Shown here one piece after another: positions 45,145-57,403 of a stretch of DNA of 64,000 nucleotides (positions are counted from its first letter, which is position 1; each line of letters starts with the position of its first letter). The stretch lies in the NCBI GenBank assembly GCA_030704615.1, contig CM060733.1, positions 45,200,001 to 45,264,000 on the forward strand. The letters run 5' to 3'. The position numbers and the translations under genes are program-made. Under the pieces are notes generated by a model. That model searched no databases and was not told where the DNA came from. It was given only the letters and a program-made list of their open reading frames with translations. This DNA comes from Takakia lepidozioides (taxonomy: Eukaryota > Streptophyta > Takakiopsida > Takakiales > Takakiaceae).

Positions 45145-48100
45145 TTGCAAGCCCCGCAGGCTTACAAGAAATTACCCATAGCTTTCTGTGGCAACCATAC
45201 GTTTATGCTTTGTGCACTACAGGCATTTCTGCAGTTGTTACAGCCAAAACATTTCTGTGAGTCTAAAATAAAGAGAGTGAGAGGAATGGAGGAAATCAGG
45301 GTGAAGAGCACCACAATTCTGCAGAAACAAACGATTGCTACCCCACAGGCGATACAGATACTGAAGGAGCTGAGATTGCAAGGATTGCAAAGCATAGATT
45401 GGACATTACACCATAGACAGTACATGTTACAATTTTTGCAGAACTTTGAGCCAAGGACAAGAACAACAATGGTGAAGGGAGTTGAATTAGCAATTACTCC
45501 CCTATACCTCCAGCAATTGTTTCGATTGCCAGCAGGTCAGGTGCATGTGGAGGAACACATGGCAAGACTGCAAATAGGGGACTTATTCCAAGAAGAGAGT
45601 TCTTTAAAACTCAGGGTTATGCTTGTACCAAGGCTGTGTACCCACGGCTAAAGGAGGTAGGCCAGGTATTGAACGTTCTGATTGCCATGAAACAGAACCA
45701 ACAGTATTTGAGCAGATCCTTCACGGAGGAAATACTCAAAGCCCTGAAAGGACAAGAGGTACAATGGGCGGACATAATGTACAACGCATTGGTGGAGGAG
45801 ATGAAAAGATTACAAGGTACTACCGCAAAGTCTCCTATCATAGTGTCTGGCCCAATCATTGCTCAAATAATTCTTGATTCTGGCATACTTGATGCGCAAG
45901 AAAGAAAGGAGATGGGAGTGTTTGAGCCAGAAACCACTGCAATGGAAGAGCAAGGCTCTTCACACAGTGAGGGTGGACTAGCAGGGCAACCCGAGACTAA
46001 GAGGCAGAGACGGGGAAAGATTGTAGTGGCGGATCCACTGGCTTCACGGATTCCGCATGATAATGTTTCCCAAGCTCATGTGCAGGAAGGGGCACAGCAG
46101 CACAGAGAAATGCTATTATTGGAAGCAGGACCTTCAGAGAGGGAGGAGGAAGTTACTTCAGTATCACAACCATCACAGCCAGCTGATCGGCTTGTCACAA
46201 GGTTACAAGATGTCCATGCAGCTCAACCAGAAATAATTGATTTGGAAAGAGAAGGGTTAGATATTCCAACTACAGAACAGATAGTGGCAGAAATTGAGAA
46301 GGGGGACCTCTTCTATGAATATTCTGGTCTGGTCAAGGAGACAGAGATTCCAGAGGTGCAACAGTTGCCCAAGGGAAATCCTGATGTGCATATAATACAC
46401 ACACCTGTGTCGGAGGTACCACAGGCAGCAGGTCATGACACTGTAGCACCGGTGATAGATGAAGTGGTTCAGGAAGAAAATCCGGTGGGACAATGGCCTG
46501 AGTGGTTCGTGAGACATCACACGGTTGAGGATCAGGAGGAACAGCAGCAACCTCACCATGATGACCCTCAACAGGCAATGCTGATGAGTTCCATAGGCAG
46601 GACACTTAATTTGTTGGGGACTTATGTCAAATCCCATGTTCCAACTACCCAATTGACAGCCTTGAGAGAGGAACTCAGGAAGGAGTTCGAGGCTCGACTA
46701 GCCACTGAGTGTGCAAACAAGGTCGATGAAGAGGTCACTCTCAAGATGCAGCATGACTTGGGAAATACAGAAGCGGCTTTGCAATTGGCCAAGGAACAAT
46801 TGATTGAGGCAGGCCTCGCGCAAGACCAGTTGCACGAAGCACATAAGCAACAGCTATACCAAATGCAGGTGCAGCATGAAAGCAAGTTGCAAGAAGTGAA
46901 TGCACTACATACGGAGTTGCAGACAGTGCATGACAGGATGGCGATACAATGTGCTACATTCACAACTATGCTTGACCAATCTACAAAAGAAATAAACAGT
47001 CAAGCGGAAAAATGTACGAAGGCAGAAGAAGAGAATGTTGAGCAAATGAAGCTCGTTGTTGATATGAAGAATACAATCTGTCGCAATGAGGATACTTTCA
47101 AGCAATACAGGCAGATTGAAGCTGATCAAGAGAAGCACATCGTGGAGTTGCAACAAACCATCATGGCCAATAGAAATGAAATCGCGGTCAATAACAAGGC
47201 TTGGAAGGAAGCCAATAATCTACTTGCTGCTTATGCGAATTTGGTTGAACCTCATGCGAAGCGCATGGAGGCTTTACAACAGCAGTTAGAAGTGTACAAG
47301 CTAAGAGAGGAGCAAACTCTCAGGGGAACCACAAGCAACTTGGTGGATAACCACCTTATGCAGGTCTGGTTAACACAAGGGCCAGTGGAGGGCAAAGTAC
47401 CACGAAAGCTCACCCAAAGCGAGATGAATGAGCTCAGATTGCAAGTGCAGAACATTACCACAACTACTATAGACAATGTCTATAGTAGAATAGCAGAGTT
47501 ACAGGAGGATGTAGACGGACTGCAGACTCAAGTGAAGACCTCACTGCAAATATCGACAAAAGAGTCTATATCCCTCAGGAACAGCTAATGGCTTCTTATT
47601 TACAAGCCAGAACTTTGGCTTTTCAGTCTTCACAGGAGGTGCAGGAGATGCCAATGATACAAGAGCCAGTACCACCAACACCACAACAAGTCACTGTACC
47701 AGTAGCTGAACCTGTTGTTACTACAACCACACCGCAGCCACCACAGCCTGAGGTATGGGGCAATGCTGCTTTTAACCCACCTAAAACTCCAGCTGCAAGG
47801 GAGTACAATAGGGCTATGATTATGCCCTTCAACCAAATTCCCATCATGTTGGATTTGGTTTGGAAAGAATTTAGTCCTCCGCAGTCATTCGCACATTACT
47901 ACCACATCATGCGCATTTGGCTGCCAGTGGCAACTAGGACTAAAGTTCTTCCGAACAATCGACCAATTGAGGATCATCACTTTGCACAGTACTGGCACGA
48001 GGCAGGTACCATGTTGAGGGAATTAATTGCTTTCCAGGTTGTACATGGACTCATTTATACCAAGACCAAGGAGGTAGCAAGTATTGTCATGGGATGCGGG

Positions 48101-48190
48101 TTATACTACGCTGCTTGTTTTCTGGTACGTTATCACATTGAACAACAAAAGATGCAAGCACGCTTTCTGAGCAGCGTAGCTACGGCGTGA
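45145..48190 (+). pseudogene. Long coiled-coil ORF of unknown function, split by frameshifts
   Basis: Three overlapping frames read as one protein: 45145-45651, 45636-47588, 47588-48190. The first (168 codons) has a compact helical start (VELAITPLYLQQLFRLPAG). The second (650 codons) has an acidic disordered region with a basic nuclear-signal-like patch (KRQRRGK, about residue 125) and then a long coiled coil (about residues 340-640) rich in Q, E, L and H. The third has a Pro/Thr-rich linker followed by a conserved-looking globular part (FNQIPIMLDLVWKEFSPP, HYYHIMRIWLPVATRTK). No catalytic motif is seen. The N-terminal pattern slightly recalls proteins associated with plant transposons, but I cannot assign a family. 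The frame ends just where GTGAGCC repeats of the next transposon begin, so it was probably cut by that insertion. Confidence 0.5.
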
Positions 48191-48246
48191 GCCCAGCCCC
48201 GTGAGCCTGGGAGCTGAGCTCACGTTGTAGCTGCAAAGCGTGAGCG
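48185..48246. repeat. Candidate terminal/subterminal GTGAGC repeats, left side of the DNA transposon
   Basis: GGCGTGAGCCCAGCCCCGTG and further GTGAGC and GCTCACG words are packed in 60 bases. The reverse complement of 58031-58080 similarly starts GGCGTGAGCC and contains GTGAGCCCAG and GGCTCACG. The two clusters bracket the transposase/ParB-methyltransferase pair. No clean target-site duplication was found. Confidence 0.45.
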
Positions 48247-48562
48247 GCACAAATTTGCTGGAGAAGCAGGTCCTATAGGTGAGGATTGCAAGAAGAGGGC
48301 CTATTACCGTGGACAAAACAAAGGGGGCCACCATGCACCATGTCTACAATGCCTGCACAAAAAGAGTAATATGAAAATATGGCAGAATAGAGCTCAGAAT
48401 GATTGACACACTCTATTTCAATTCACAGATAGACGCTTACAATGAATGGCATGTGCATTTGCCCTGGTTCCGTGAACGAAATGTATGTGTTTGTCCTAAA
48501 TGCAAAGTCTTCACACGGTAACCTTGAAACCAGTATGGGAAGTGGGCATGGCTCGTATGTGT
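48247..48562. other. 3' flank of transposase copy A; no gene
   Basis: No coding evidence. This should contain the transposase 3' UTR and the left subterminal part of the element. Confidence 0.4.
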
Positions 48563-51500
48563 TCAAAGAGAATTTGGCGGAGCCCTACGTGAGGTGTCCC
48601 GCTGCAGAAGGGTGATGACTTCTCCGTAGCCTAGTGTGGCTCGGTGAATGAATTGGTCTCTCTTACCGTCGCAACACATAATTACAAGGTATATGTAATA
48701 TTGATGCTTGCAGGGGACCCACTTCCCTCTCATGCCGAGAGCGCCCTCACACATCGTTACAAAATCCGGACAAGTGCAAGTAGGGAAATTCCCCACGGTA
48801 ACCTGATATTCTTTGCCATGAAGAACTGAGCCAATAGACAGCACTGTGTAAATCCGTCCATACCCCGGGGCAGGGACTTTGGTGATACGAGCCACCCGAG
48901 CCTGCAAAATTCTAGCCGATTCCATCTTGCATTCGTGATCTGCACCCGAAGCGACACGGCGCACTGTTTTTCCATCTCTTTTTGTTGGGTGGGAGTCGGC
49001 ACTGGGTGGAGGCATTGCCGGAGCTTGTGGCACATCTGTGCCGACAGTGCACAAGGGCACCACTCGGGATCGTGCAAGACAAAACCCTCCCTCCTCCAGC
49101 ATGCTTATCTCGGTTGTTGACAGCGACGTCCCAAGTTTCACAGGCCAAATTGCGGGGGGAGGGGGTTTCATTATCACCGAAGGACAAACTGTTCCCTTGA
49201 CGCATCGTGCCATATCGTTTGGGCAGAACCAGAACTTGTGGTCCTTTGACTCCCCACTATGATAAGGTCGGAACAACCCTGTGAATGTTGGAGCTGGAGT
49301 CCCCCTGGAGCCTTTGCATATTTTTGATTTGCATTTCTTGAAAGAGGGGGTCCGAATTGCCATGCAAGCAACTCTAGATCCTGGTGGGGTGCGTTCTATA
49401 TGCCACTCACTATCAATGCAATCAGATTCCTGCACCATGGCCACCACCTCCTCCAATGGGATTCCTGCTGCTGTGCTTGCATGTTCTGCACCTGCTCCAC
49501 AGGAGGAGGACCCACCTGGGAAGGGGCCGGCACAGGACTTAGTCTGCACTGGAGACACCTTTGGCACAGAGAAATTGACCCTGTCTGGGCGATGGGAATC
49601 TCCATCTGAACATGGAAGAGTGTTCAATTTCCTTTTGCATGATCCAAATCTTTCATCGCCTTCCAAATGAGGGAGCCTGGATTGCAATGGGGAGCCTTCA
49701 GTGCACCTGTTCAGAGCTTTGGCCATCTTGGATGGGTCTCTAGACCTACTCGCAGCCCTTAGCATCAACAAAGTCGAACCGGGGCCCTTGCCTCCACCCC
49801 GTCCCATCAGAAAATTGCGGTACCTGGTTTGTTGTGTGAGTGCCCGCACCATGTCATCAGCAGTGGCCACATACAAGTCACGACCTGCTTTGGTAGATTG
49901 CTGCATCCAGGCGTTATGAACAGTCTCCGCCAAATTACAGGATGGCATGTCGGCCAAGTCCTCCAAGGACATTTCCTGCACGAGGCATTGCATGGAAATG
50001 TGAGGAAGGAAAGGAAATGGAAGAGGTTCTTCAAGCGACAATCCAAGAACCCCAAATGAAGAGGCATGTTGCAAAATTTCTGATTTTGGGATTCGAGAGG
50101 CTTACCGTCGTCATGAAAGCTCCCCACTGTCTGTATCTGAAGTGCCAGAAAACCAACCAGTCCTCCAACTCCTTCAGGTGGATACCAGTAGCAGCACCAG
50201 AGGAGAACCACCAAGCCCGGATTGCTTGGTAAGTGCTCTTAGCTTCTCCCATTGATTTGGCATTTTTGTACTTGAGACAGAGCCTTCTGTGCTCCAACTG
50301 AAGGTCAGGGCGAATGCAGCGCTTTGTATGACGTGCCAGAGATTGACTCCAATGGAAGAGGCATGTGCGCTCCCTATTTTCCATTGGGACCTTAGGATCC
50401 CCCGAACCAAACACGCGCCGCACTGCATTGAAATTTGCCTGTGCACTATCAGCCATGAAGCCCGCAAAATTTGTCTTCTGTATTCCGTTGCGCTGCATGA
50501 CGGCCAGGAGCGAATTCCACATGAGCATCTGGGATTCAGTGTCCTCCGACTGCATATCACAAATTGCTATTGAGAGCACACATTGGTACGCTGGATCATA
50601 CACATGGCACGCCATGGTTGTCCAACCCTTCACCCGTTTGCAGTGATCAAACATCAACCAACATTTAGCCAAATCTCCTCCAGGTTGCATTCGGCGGACA
50701 ATGCTAACACCACTGCCTTCGCCCACTGCGGACATCTTGAACAAATAAACCTTGGATGAGCCCTGACCAGGGAAGATACTGTTTTGAATGAATTCATAGC
50801 GACTTCTCCGTTTGAGGTCCATAATGTTGTCCATGAATCCAGCATTGCCTGTGCCGACTCTGAGTGCATTCACCTGGTTTCGAATATTGGGAGAGCTCAA
50901 CACGGAGAAATGGTCCATCACTGCATCAAGCGTCAAATCCCCTTCACCCAATATGTGTTTTTCCAGGAAAGCCTTGCTAGCTGCAAGCACTATAGCAGAA
51001 GGTGTTGCAGAAGGGGCATTGTGGAACTCCTGCTTCAGCAGATTTCTAGCGATGTCCACGCTATCCCTGCAACTTCCTTTGGACACAGGATGCTCGTGTG
51101 CACCCATATGAATGCAGGCACGAGTCATTGTTTTGCACCGGTGTGCCACCTGGTACATACGAGCGTGGCACACAGAAACACAGGACGGGGAAAGTTTGCA
51201 GAACCTGCACACAAAAGTATTGGTCTTGGGAGGGGCAAGTCCTGGGGTGAAAGGATTCAAGGGCACACCTTCCCACTCACTCTCGTTTGGTTGAGCGCTG
51301 TTTCTCAGGCGAGGGCAAGATATATTCAGGCACTTGCAATGCCCAACGCAAACCGACCTTCGAAATTTCAATCCAATGTCGTTGTGGATGTTTGACGTTT
51401 TTGTCCTGTACCAAGGGTGTCCGTCATGTTTCTTGTCCATGCCATGCAGAAGCCCAACCAGGAAGACGTGGGAGGGTTGAGCTCAAACAAGATGTCCCCA

Positions 51501-52079
51501 TCAAACTCTGCTGGCACGTATTGAACCCGCTGCACACGAAGGGACTCCCAATCAACAAAACGCAGCTCGCTCTTGCACCCAGGCACCCCTGCGAGGGCTT
51601 TCAATTTTGGAATGACACTCGTTATCTCTTGCAATTCGGATTCATCCAAGAATGGAGTGTGCACTGGCGGAGGAATCTTAGAAACATCCTCCAAGGACGA
51701 GTCTGAAAGAGTCACGAATGTAGTGGATGTGCTCACCTCTTTTTTCACATGAACTGTGCCCTTCTGCTGCACGACCGATGCTGCAGTTCCAGGGGTAATG
51801 ACTGATCCTGCTGATTGTCTTCTCTCTTTTCCAAGGACACGGTCTCCACTTCCTTCCACACTCGCCAACCAATGGTTTCTCCAAATGTCCAGAATCCAAA
51901 TTCCCATCCTCGTCATACACCTCCTTTTGAACAAGCAGAGAACCCAATTCCAGTGGGAACACTGTAACCAGCTCATCCTCATGAACAACTTCAAACCCAT
52001 CGTCGTCTGCAGTGGCAGTCTGTGGAAGACTACCTGCATTGGAATGAAATCGTGCTAGTCTATCTCTGTCCTTGGACAT
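48563..52079 (-). pseudogene. Mutator-like DDE transposase with SWIM zinc finger (copy A)
   Basis: Frames 52079-51678, 51368-52039, 51440-50031, then 50074-48563 after a 130-base GT-AG intron (49976-50105). The N-terminus is acidic. A Cys/His-rich region follows: FVCRFCKLSPSCVSVC, HRCKTMTRACIHMGAHEHP. Then comes a DDE-like core with LMFDHCKRVKGWTTMACHVY, GFMADSAQANFNAVRRVFG and RTCLFHWSQSLARHTKR. The layout fits MULE-type transposases, with candidate catalytic Asp residues in FDH and ADSA. The C-terminus has a SWIM finger, CTCPDF...CKHQYY (C-x-C...C-x-H). Between core and SWIM are more than 250 Ser/Pro-rich residues. Two phase changes upstream of MDKKHDGHPW break the N-terminal part; the rest is open for more than 900 codons. 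It would cut and paste the element. It is divergent from the gene starting near 52930. Confidence 0.8.
49976..50105 (-). other. Intron in transposase copy A, conserved in copy B
   Basis: Donor GTAAGC after the codons for FMTTV; acceptor TGCAG before MSLEDLADMPS (intron 130 bases). Copy B has an intron at the same codon (63373-63491; after AMAVV and before MSIEEMADMPS). The shared position shows that the intron was present in their common ancestor. Confidence 0.75.
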
Positions 52080-52929
52080 GTTTTCCTACGCTGACCAAAA
52101 CTTTCGATTCACAACGGAATCCCCGATTTGATAGCCCGCAATTCTGGAAAGGGGATCCACCACAAAAAAATTGAGGTCAACAAGGGTAGCAGTAACCCAA
52201 AGGCTGCGGTCGATGCATCAGAAGGATGCAAGAATGACATGCACTGAACTTCGGAGATAACCACGCTGAGAGACACCAACCAGAAAAACTGTTTTCAAAT
52301 AAAGAAGGCCACAAGAAGCCGTGCTGTTTTTGGATGAAAAACAAACCCTGAACATGACATGAAACCATCCTTTATGGAAAGACGGCAACAACCCTGGAGA
52401 GCAGTAAACATGAAGACCCCGAATGTAATGAGGTCGTGTCGTGCCAGAAGAGCACAGCACAAACACTGACACTCCAAGAGTCACCTCGCACGGATGTGTG
52501 CAACACAAGATCATTTCCGACACAACCCTTTATACCGAATGACCCCATGGCGACGATGACGGCAAAATGCAAAGCACAGGGCAGGCAGTACGAAACACGT
52601 GGATGCATATGTGAAGCACAACATTTATGGGGAATCTGCAAGAACTACTCCAAATTGAACTAGCATTAGATTTCTGCGGCACTTCCGAATTTGAAACCAT
52701 TCCAGAAGGCCGCCATATATTGGCAGGCGGCGAAGTACATCTGACATATATCACAAGTACATGCAACGTATGCACATATTTTCTGGCACTTTATTTCTTG
52801 AATAATACAAAGACGCCGAAATGGATGAATTCCGTTCGCACACAATAACAACACCCGCATCCAAATACGGTTGACAATGTCCTATTTTGATTTTGGTTAC
52901 ATGCAATAGCAACCCTTGTTGCAAACGTC
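52080..52929. promoter_or_regulatory. Divergent intergenic region of transposon copy A
   Basis: About 850 bases separate the 5' ends of the transposase and the ParB-methyltransferase genes, and no coding sequence is apparent. Copy B has a comparable 950-base gap. It presumably carries both promoters; no specific elements could be identified. Confidence 0.5.
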
Positions 52930-55900
52930 AAACTGGAGAGCTCTAGAGGCATCGTGGGGAGCCCTTGTTTCCAGCGGAGGAGGAAGAGAAGGAAATCATT
53001 GTACTTCACGAGCTCTAGAAACAGGAATAGAGCCAGATATAAAATGAGGATGGAAAGAGTGGCCGAAGAGGAAAAGGCAGAAGAAGAGGGCAAAGAGACA
53101 AGTTCGGCGATGGAAGAGCAGGAATCCGGGGAAGACCAGCAGCCTGCCATAGTTCCAAGAACAGATGAGGAGGACACTGCATCCGAGGGAGAGGCAGACG
53201 CCGAAGATGATGTTGACGCTGGCCTCACGAAGAACCTAATAGTGGAAGAGAGGATGGGGGAGATGCTCCAGAACACGAAAGGCGTGGAGAGCAGTCCGAA
53301 GCGCAAAGGGTCCCCGGCGATTGGGGAGTCTTCTGGAGCAGCCAAAAAAAAGGTTCAATCTTTGGAACCCATCTTTGTGCTTCATTGCTGATGTGAACCC
53401 AAGTTGAGATTCTATGTCGATATGAACATAGACTGCACACGGCATCTCTGCAGGTTGCATCAACCGCGAACAAGAAGCTCAAAAAGTGTAGCCAAAACGG
53501 CCAAATTGGGCAGTCTTTGAGCACACCTTGTCTTTGTTTTTCATCTGTGAAATTCGGCAATACAGGGAATGTCTCGGAGGTTCAATCATCACTTACATGG
53601 CAGCTCAAACAGTGTGCGTCAACGCACACTGTTTGAGCTGCCATGTCATTGCACTTGTCATCTGAAAATTGGCCACATAGGGTTTGAATTTGAGGTTGAA
53701 TCATCACTATCCTGGCAGCTCAAACAGTGTGCGTTGGCGCACACTGTTTGAGCTGCCCTTATCATTGCCTTTTTCATTTGAGAATGGGCCACATAGGGCA
53801 TGTCTCTGAGGACCGATGAACACTTATCTGGCAGCTCAAACAGTGTGCGTTGCCGCACACTGTTTGAGCACACCTTGTGTTTTTTTTCCCCTGTGAAATT
53901 CGGCGATACAGGGCATGTCTCAGAGGTTCAATCATCACTTACATGGCAGCTCAAACAGTGTGCGTCAACGCACACTGTTGGAGCTGCCATGTCATTGCAC
54001 TTGTCATCTGGAAATTGGCCACATAGGGTTTGAATTTGAGGTTGAATCATCACTATCCTGGCAGCTCAAACAGTGTGCGTTGGCGCACACTGTTTGAGCT
54101 GCCCTTATCATTGCCTTTTTCATTTGAGAATGGGCCACATAGGGCATGTCTCTGAGGACCGATGAACACTTATCTGGCAGCTCAAACAGTGTGCGTTGCC
54201 GCACACTGTTTGAGCACACCTTATGTTTTTTTTTCCCCTGTGAAATTCGGCAATACAGGGCATGTCTCGGAGGTTCAATCATCACTTACATGGCAGCTCA
54301 AACAGTGTGCGTCAACGCACACTGTTTGAGCTGCCATGTCATTGCACTTGTCATCTGAAAATTGGCCACATAGGGTTTGAATTAGTGGTTGAATCATCAC
54401 TATCCTGGCAGCTCAAACAGTGTGCGTTGGCGCACACTGTTTGAGCTACCCTTATCATTGCCTTTTTCATTTGAGAATGGGCCACATAGGGCATGTCTCT
54501 GAGGACCGATAAACACTTATCTGGCAGCTCAAACAGTGTTCTTTCAACACTTACGGTTCAATGAACACTTACCTTGCACCTCAAACAGTGTGCGTCAACG
54601 CACACTGTTTGAGCTCACCTTTTCTACCACAGATGGCCTGTTTGCCATGCTCAAACACCCTCGTCTAATGCCTCACTCTTATGTCAATTTGAATGGATAA
54701 CCCTGCAGGAGAAGATGCAAAGTGTGGCGGAGGAGATCCCTTCGGGGCTGGGGAAGGATATCATTGTTGATGTTGACGATGAGTTCTATGAAAGCAAAGC
54801 GCTGGGGGGTCAGAAGGTAAACTCTCAGCTTGTGGTGCAAAGTATGCTTGCCCCGGGTGGGAGGTTGAAGATTCCCCTGTGTAGGATGGTTTCCATGCTC
54901 GTCGTTCGACCACCCCTCATCAAGGACATTCTCAAGCAAGAGGCCGAGTTTGTCCATGGGTATTTGGATGGATCCGCAGTGTTTTACGTTTGTACAAAGG
55001 ATTCCACAGGTAATGAGCTCCTTGTGGATGAGTCAATCGTGGACTCCTGGGATCCTATTTGGAGACAGGTGAACGAATCCTTCGAACTTCTTCTCTCCAG
55101 GAAACCTTCCACCCAGGCATTCTCGGGGAAGATGTTTCACGTTTGGGATGGGAACCACCGATTGCTTGCATGGATGGCTGTTATTGGGAGGCTGCACTCA
55201 CAGGAGGAAGAGTGGCATTACTCTGTTCGATCGATGGTGCTGGATTGTGAGGGGAACATGATGGGTCTTCTGACGGCAATGAATGATGTGAACAGGTTGG
55301 TTTCTCATTCTACCTGTTCCACTTGCAGTTCCTTGGTTCTTTGATTAAAGTCCTTGAATTTCATTCTGACTTTCAGATATCATTCTGCAGAGGAACGGAG
55401 ACATCGCATGTCAAAACGAGTCTGGTTCACACACTGTATAGGATACAAAGGATCGGGCAGATGCCCTTGACCAACTTCAAGACCATCCTTTCAGCGGAGA
55501 CGTACAAGAAGTGCGAAAGCTCCAAGACATCGGAAACGTGGTACTCGTTGACACGCGAGGCTGGAGTACATGTACACGGTGAGATACATCTTCTTTCATC
55601 TGCCCTTTCCATATTCCTGCTTCCACATGTTTGTTTCTGTTTGTTTCCCTTGCCCTTCGGTTCATGCAACTCTCGTGCATTCCCTTGCAGCAAGACATTG
55701 CAGATGCAGGGGAGCGTGGCAAACTGGAATACTACAGGTCAACCCCTGAGGAGAGAAGGACAGCAAAGGGGGTTGAGACTCACATCCAAAAAGAGATGAC
55801 CGCTACAAGAAGGACTATAATGAGTGCTTTTGTGAAGCAGCTGAGAATTGCCGACCCATCATTCGGAGCGCAGTTTCTCTTGGAGATAAAAAAAACCATT

Positions 55901-57403
55901 ATAACAAGCCGGGCAAGCCAGAGATGGCCCAGGAGAAGTTACACAGGTTGTCTACCGCCGTTGTGTCTTCAGAACAGAAGGTGAAGTGGCTACAGATATG
56001 GAACTCCGATCCCACAGTTAGGGATACACACATGTTCCCCAGGCCGGAGAAAGAGAAGAAGACCCAGCGTGTCATTCCAGTCAGTGACAATGTGCTGGAC
56101 ACATGGCTTCACAAGGCCACTTACTGGAGCCAGGTGTGATGTCCTTTCCTGTGTCACTTTCTTTTCTCTTTTCCTGTCCTTCTCTTTCCATTGCCTCTGA
56201 CATTCGCAATGATTTTTTTGGGTTCATTCTTGCATTTGAATTGTTTTGCAGTTGGAGGAAAGCATACATGAGGAAATGGAGAGCCATAGTGTGGCACTCT
56301 TGTTTCTTTAGAGAGTTCAGCAAGGAGGGTGGCATCAGTCGAACACATGACCTTGACCAGCAAGAAAAAGGAGAGGAAGCCTGGAAACGATGCCTTTACA
56401 GGTGCACTCCCTGGGCAGTTCAGTTTACTTAGTGTCATGTGGTTGCAATGTACTGTGACGCATACAGTTTAAGGGGAATGTGATGGAAAAACTGAGAGAC
56501 AATAATTGCATTGCATAATGAGGCTGTCTTTGTTCCTGCAGGTACATAAAGTTTGTTCTCATGGAAGAGAATTGAGCAACGTCTGCTAGCGAAGGGGGAA
56601 TGGGGTTCCTTGGAGAGGGGCGAGGGAGAGGAGCCCGGCTTTCATTCAAACGATTGTGGAGTGTTGCACCTACACAGACGCCAGAGTTCTGGATTTGTCA
56701 ATGGGCACAGGTTCGTCTCTTCAACATTCGGATTTCATGAGGTTTGATTGAGTTTGCACTTTCAGTACTTCCCACCATTCCATATGTGTCTTCAATGTCT
56801 GCTTCCTTCATTCTATTCCACTGCAGGTGCTTCGTACCACGCTTGCAAGGCCAGTGCCCGACATCTCTTTGGGATTGAAGGGGATGCTGAGATTTACAAC
56901 AACCTCCTTATGGGTTTGGGTGGACACACTTCTCAAGTCCTTCCGAAGCCCCGTCCCGCTGATATTGATACAAAGGAGACTTCCGACAAGGAGCTGGACT
57001 CCGACTTTGCCTGTGAGTAAGTTCAACCTGTGCATGCTGGCATTGTTGTTTCAATATCGAGAATCACTCTTCTTGAGGCAAAGTTCACATGGCAGACATC
57101 CTCTTCGTTGGACTTGTGTATTGCATATTGTGTTCTGAATGGGTTTTTGTCGACATGTGCAGGAGTCCGCGTGCTTCCACTTGCCCTCCAGGGCTATCAC
57201 ACCTGTTTGGACTTCTTTCCAGTCCTCCTCGGTCTTGCGTGCTACCTGTCTATGCGGAGGCACTCGCAACAAGCATGACCGTTCATGGCACTCGGAGTCC
57301 ACCCATCCACGGCCGTGGTAGAAGACGTGGTGTTGGGGCCAGAATCTTTGTGGATGACATAGCACAGGAGGTTGAGACTGATTCTGATGACTGTGACACT
57401 TGA
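52930..57403 (+). pseudogene. Transposon gene: ParB-like domain joined to an N6/N4-type DNA methyltransferase (copy A)
   Basis: Apparent exons: about 52930-53352, 54709-55295, about 55394-55582, 55691-56133, 56252-56401, 56542-56710, 56827-57016, 57163-57403, with GT-AG ends. Exon 1: basic RRRKRRKSLYFTS, then an acidic disordered stretch. Exon 2: a ParB/sulfiredoxin-like domain, with IPLCRMVSMLVVRPP and the signature FHVWDGNHRLLAWM (compare the dGxHR motif of ParB N-domains). Exons 3-5: helical text (HTLYRIQRIGQM, EYYRSTPEERR). Exons 6-7 join to VLDLSMGTGASYHAC, RHLFGIEGDAEIYNNLL, the AdoMet-binding motif I (D-x-x-x-G-x-G) and following strand typical of amino-methyltransferases, including phage ParB-methyltransferase fusions. 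The C-tail is Arg/Gly-rich, then acidic. A D/N-P-P-Y motif IV was not found. Small indels in exons 3 to 5 compared with copy B, and no clear start ATG (GCAAAC where copy B has ATGGTC), suggest decay. Confidence 0.7.
53570..54620. repeat. Palindrome array in intron 1 of copy A
   Basis: A tandem array with a unit of 346-347 bases (starts near 53581, 53927 and 54274, then a broken unit). Each unit holds three hairpins sharing the arm GCTCAAACAGTGTGCG with its complement CGCACACTGTTTGAGC. The first hairpin of unit 1 is a perfect inverted repeat of 25-base arms with a CA centre (53595-53646). Others have arms of 16 to 20 with TTGG or TTGC centres. At least nine hairpins are present, including one near 54578. 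The repeated short open frames here are by-products of the repeat. Confidence 0.95.

Noticed and set aside
47580-47595. TAATG stop/start overlap suggesting coupled translation of two ORFs
   Set aside because: The downstream frame is open upstream of that ATG (VYIPQEQLMASYLQ), so a frameshift in one long ORF explains it better.
53570-54620. A CRISPR-like array, or a family of short genes of about 60 codons on both strands
   Set aside because: The unit is a 346-347-base tandem with internal hairpins, not short repeats with unique spacers. The open frames repeat with the unit and are by-products. The host is eukaryotic.
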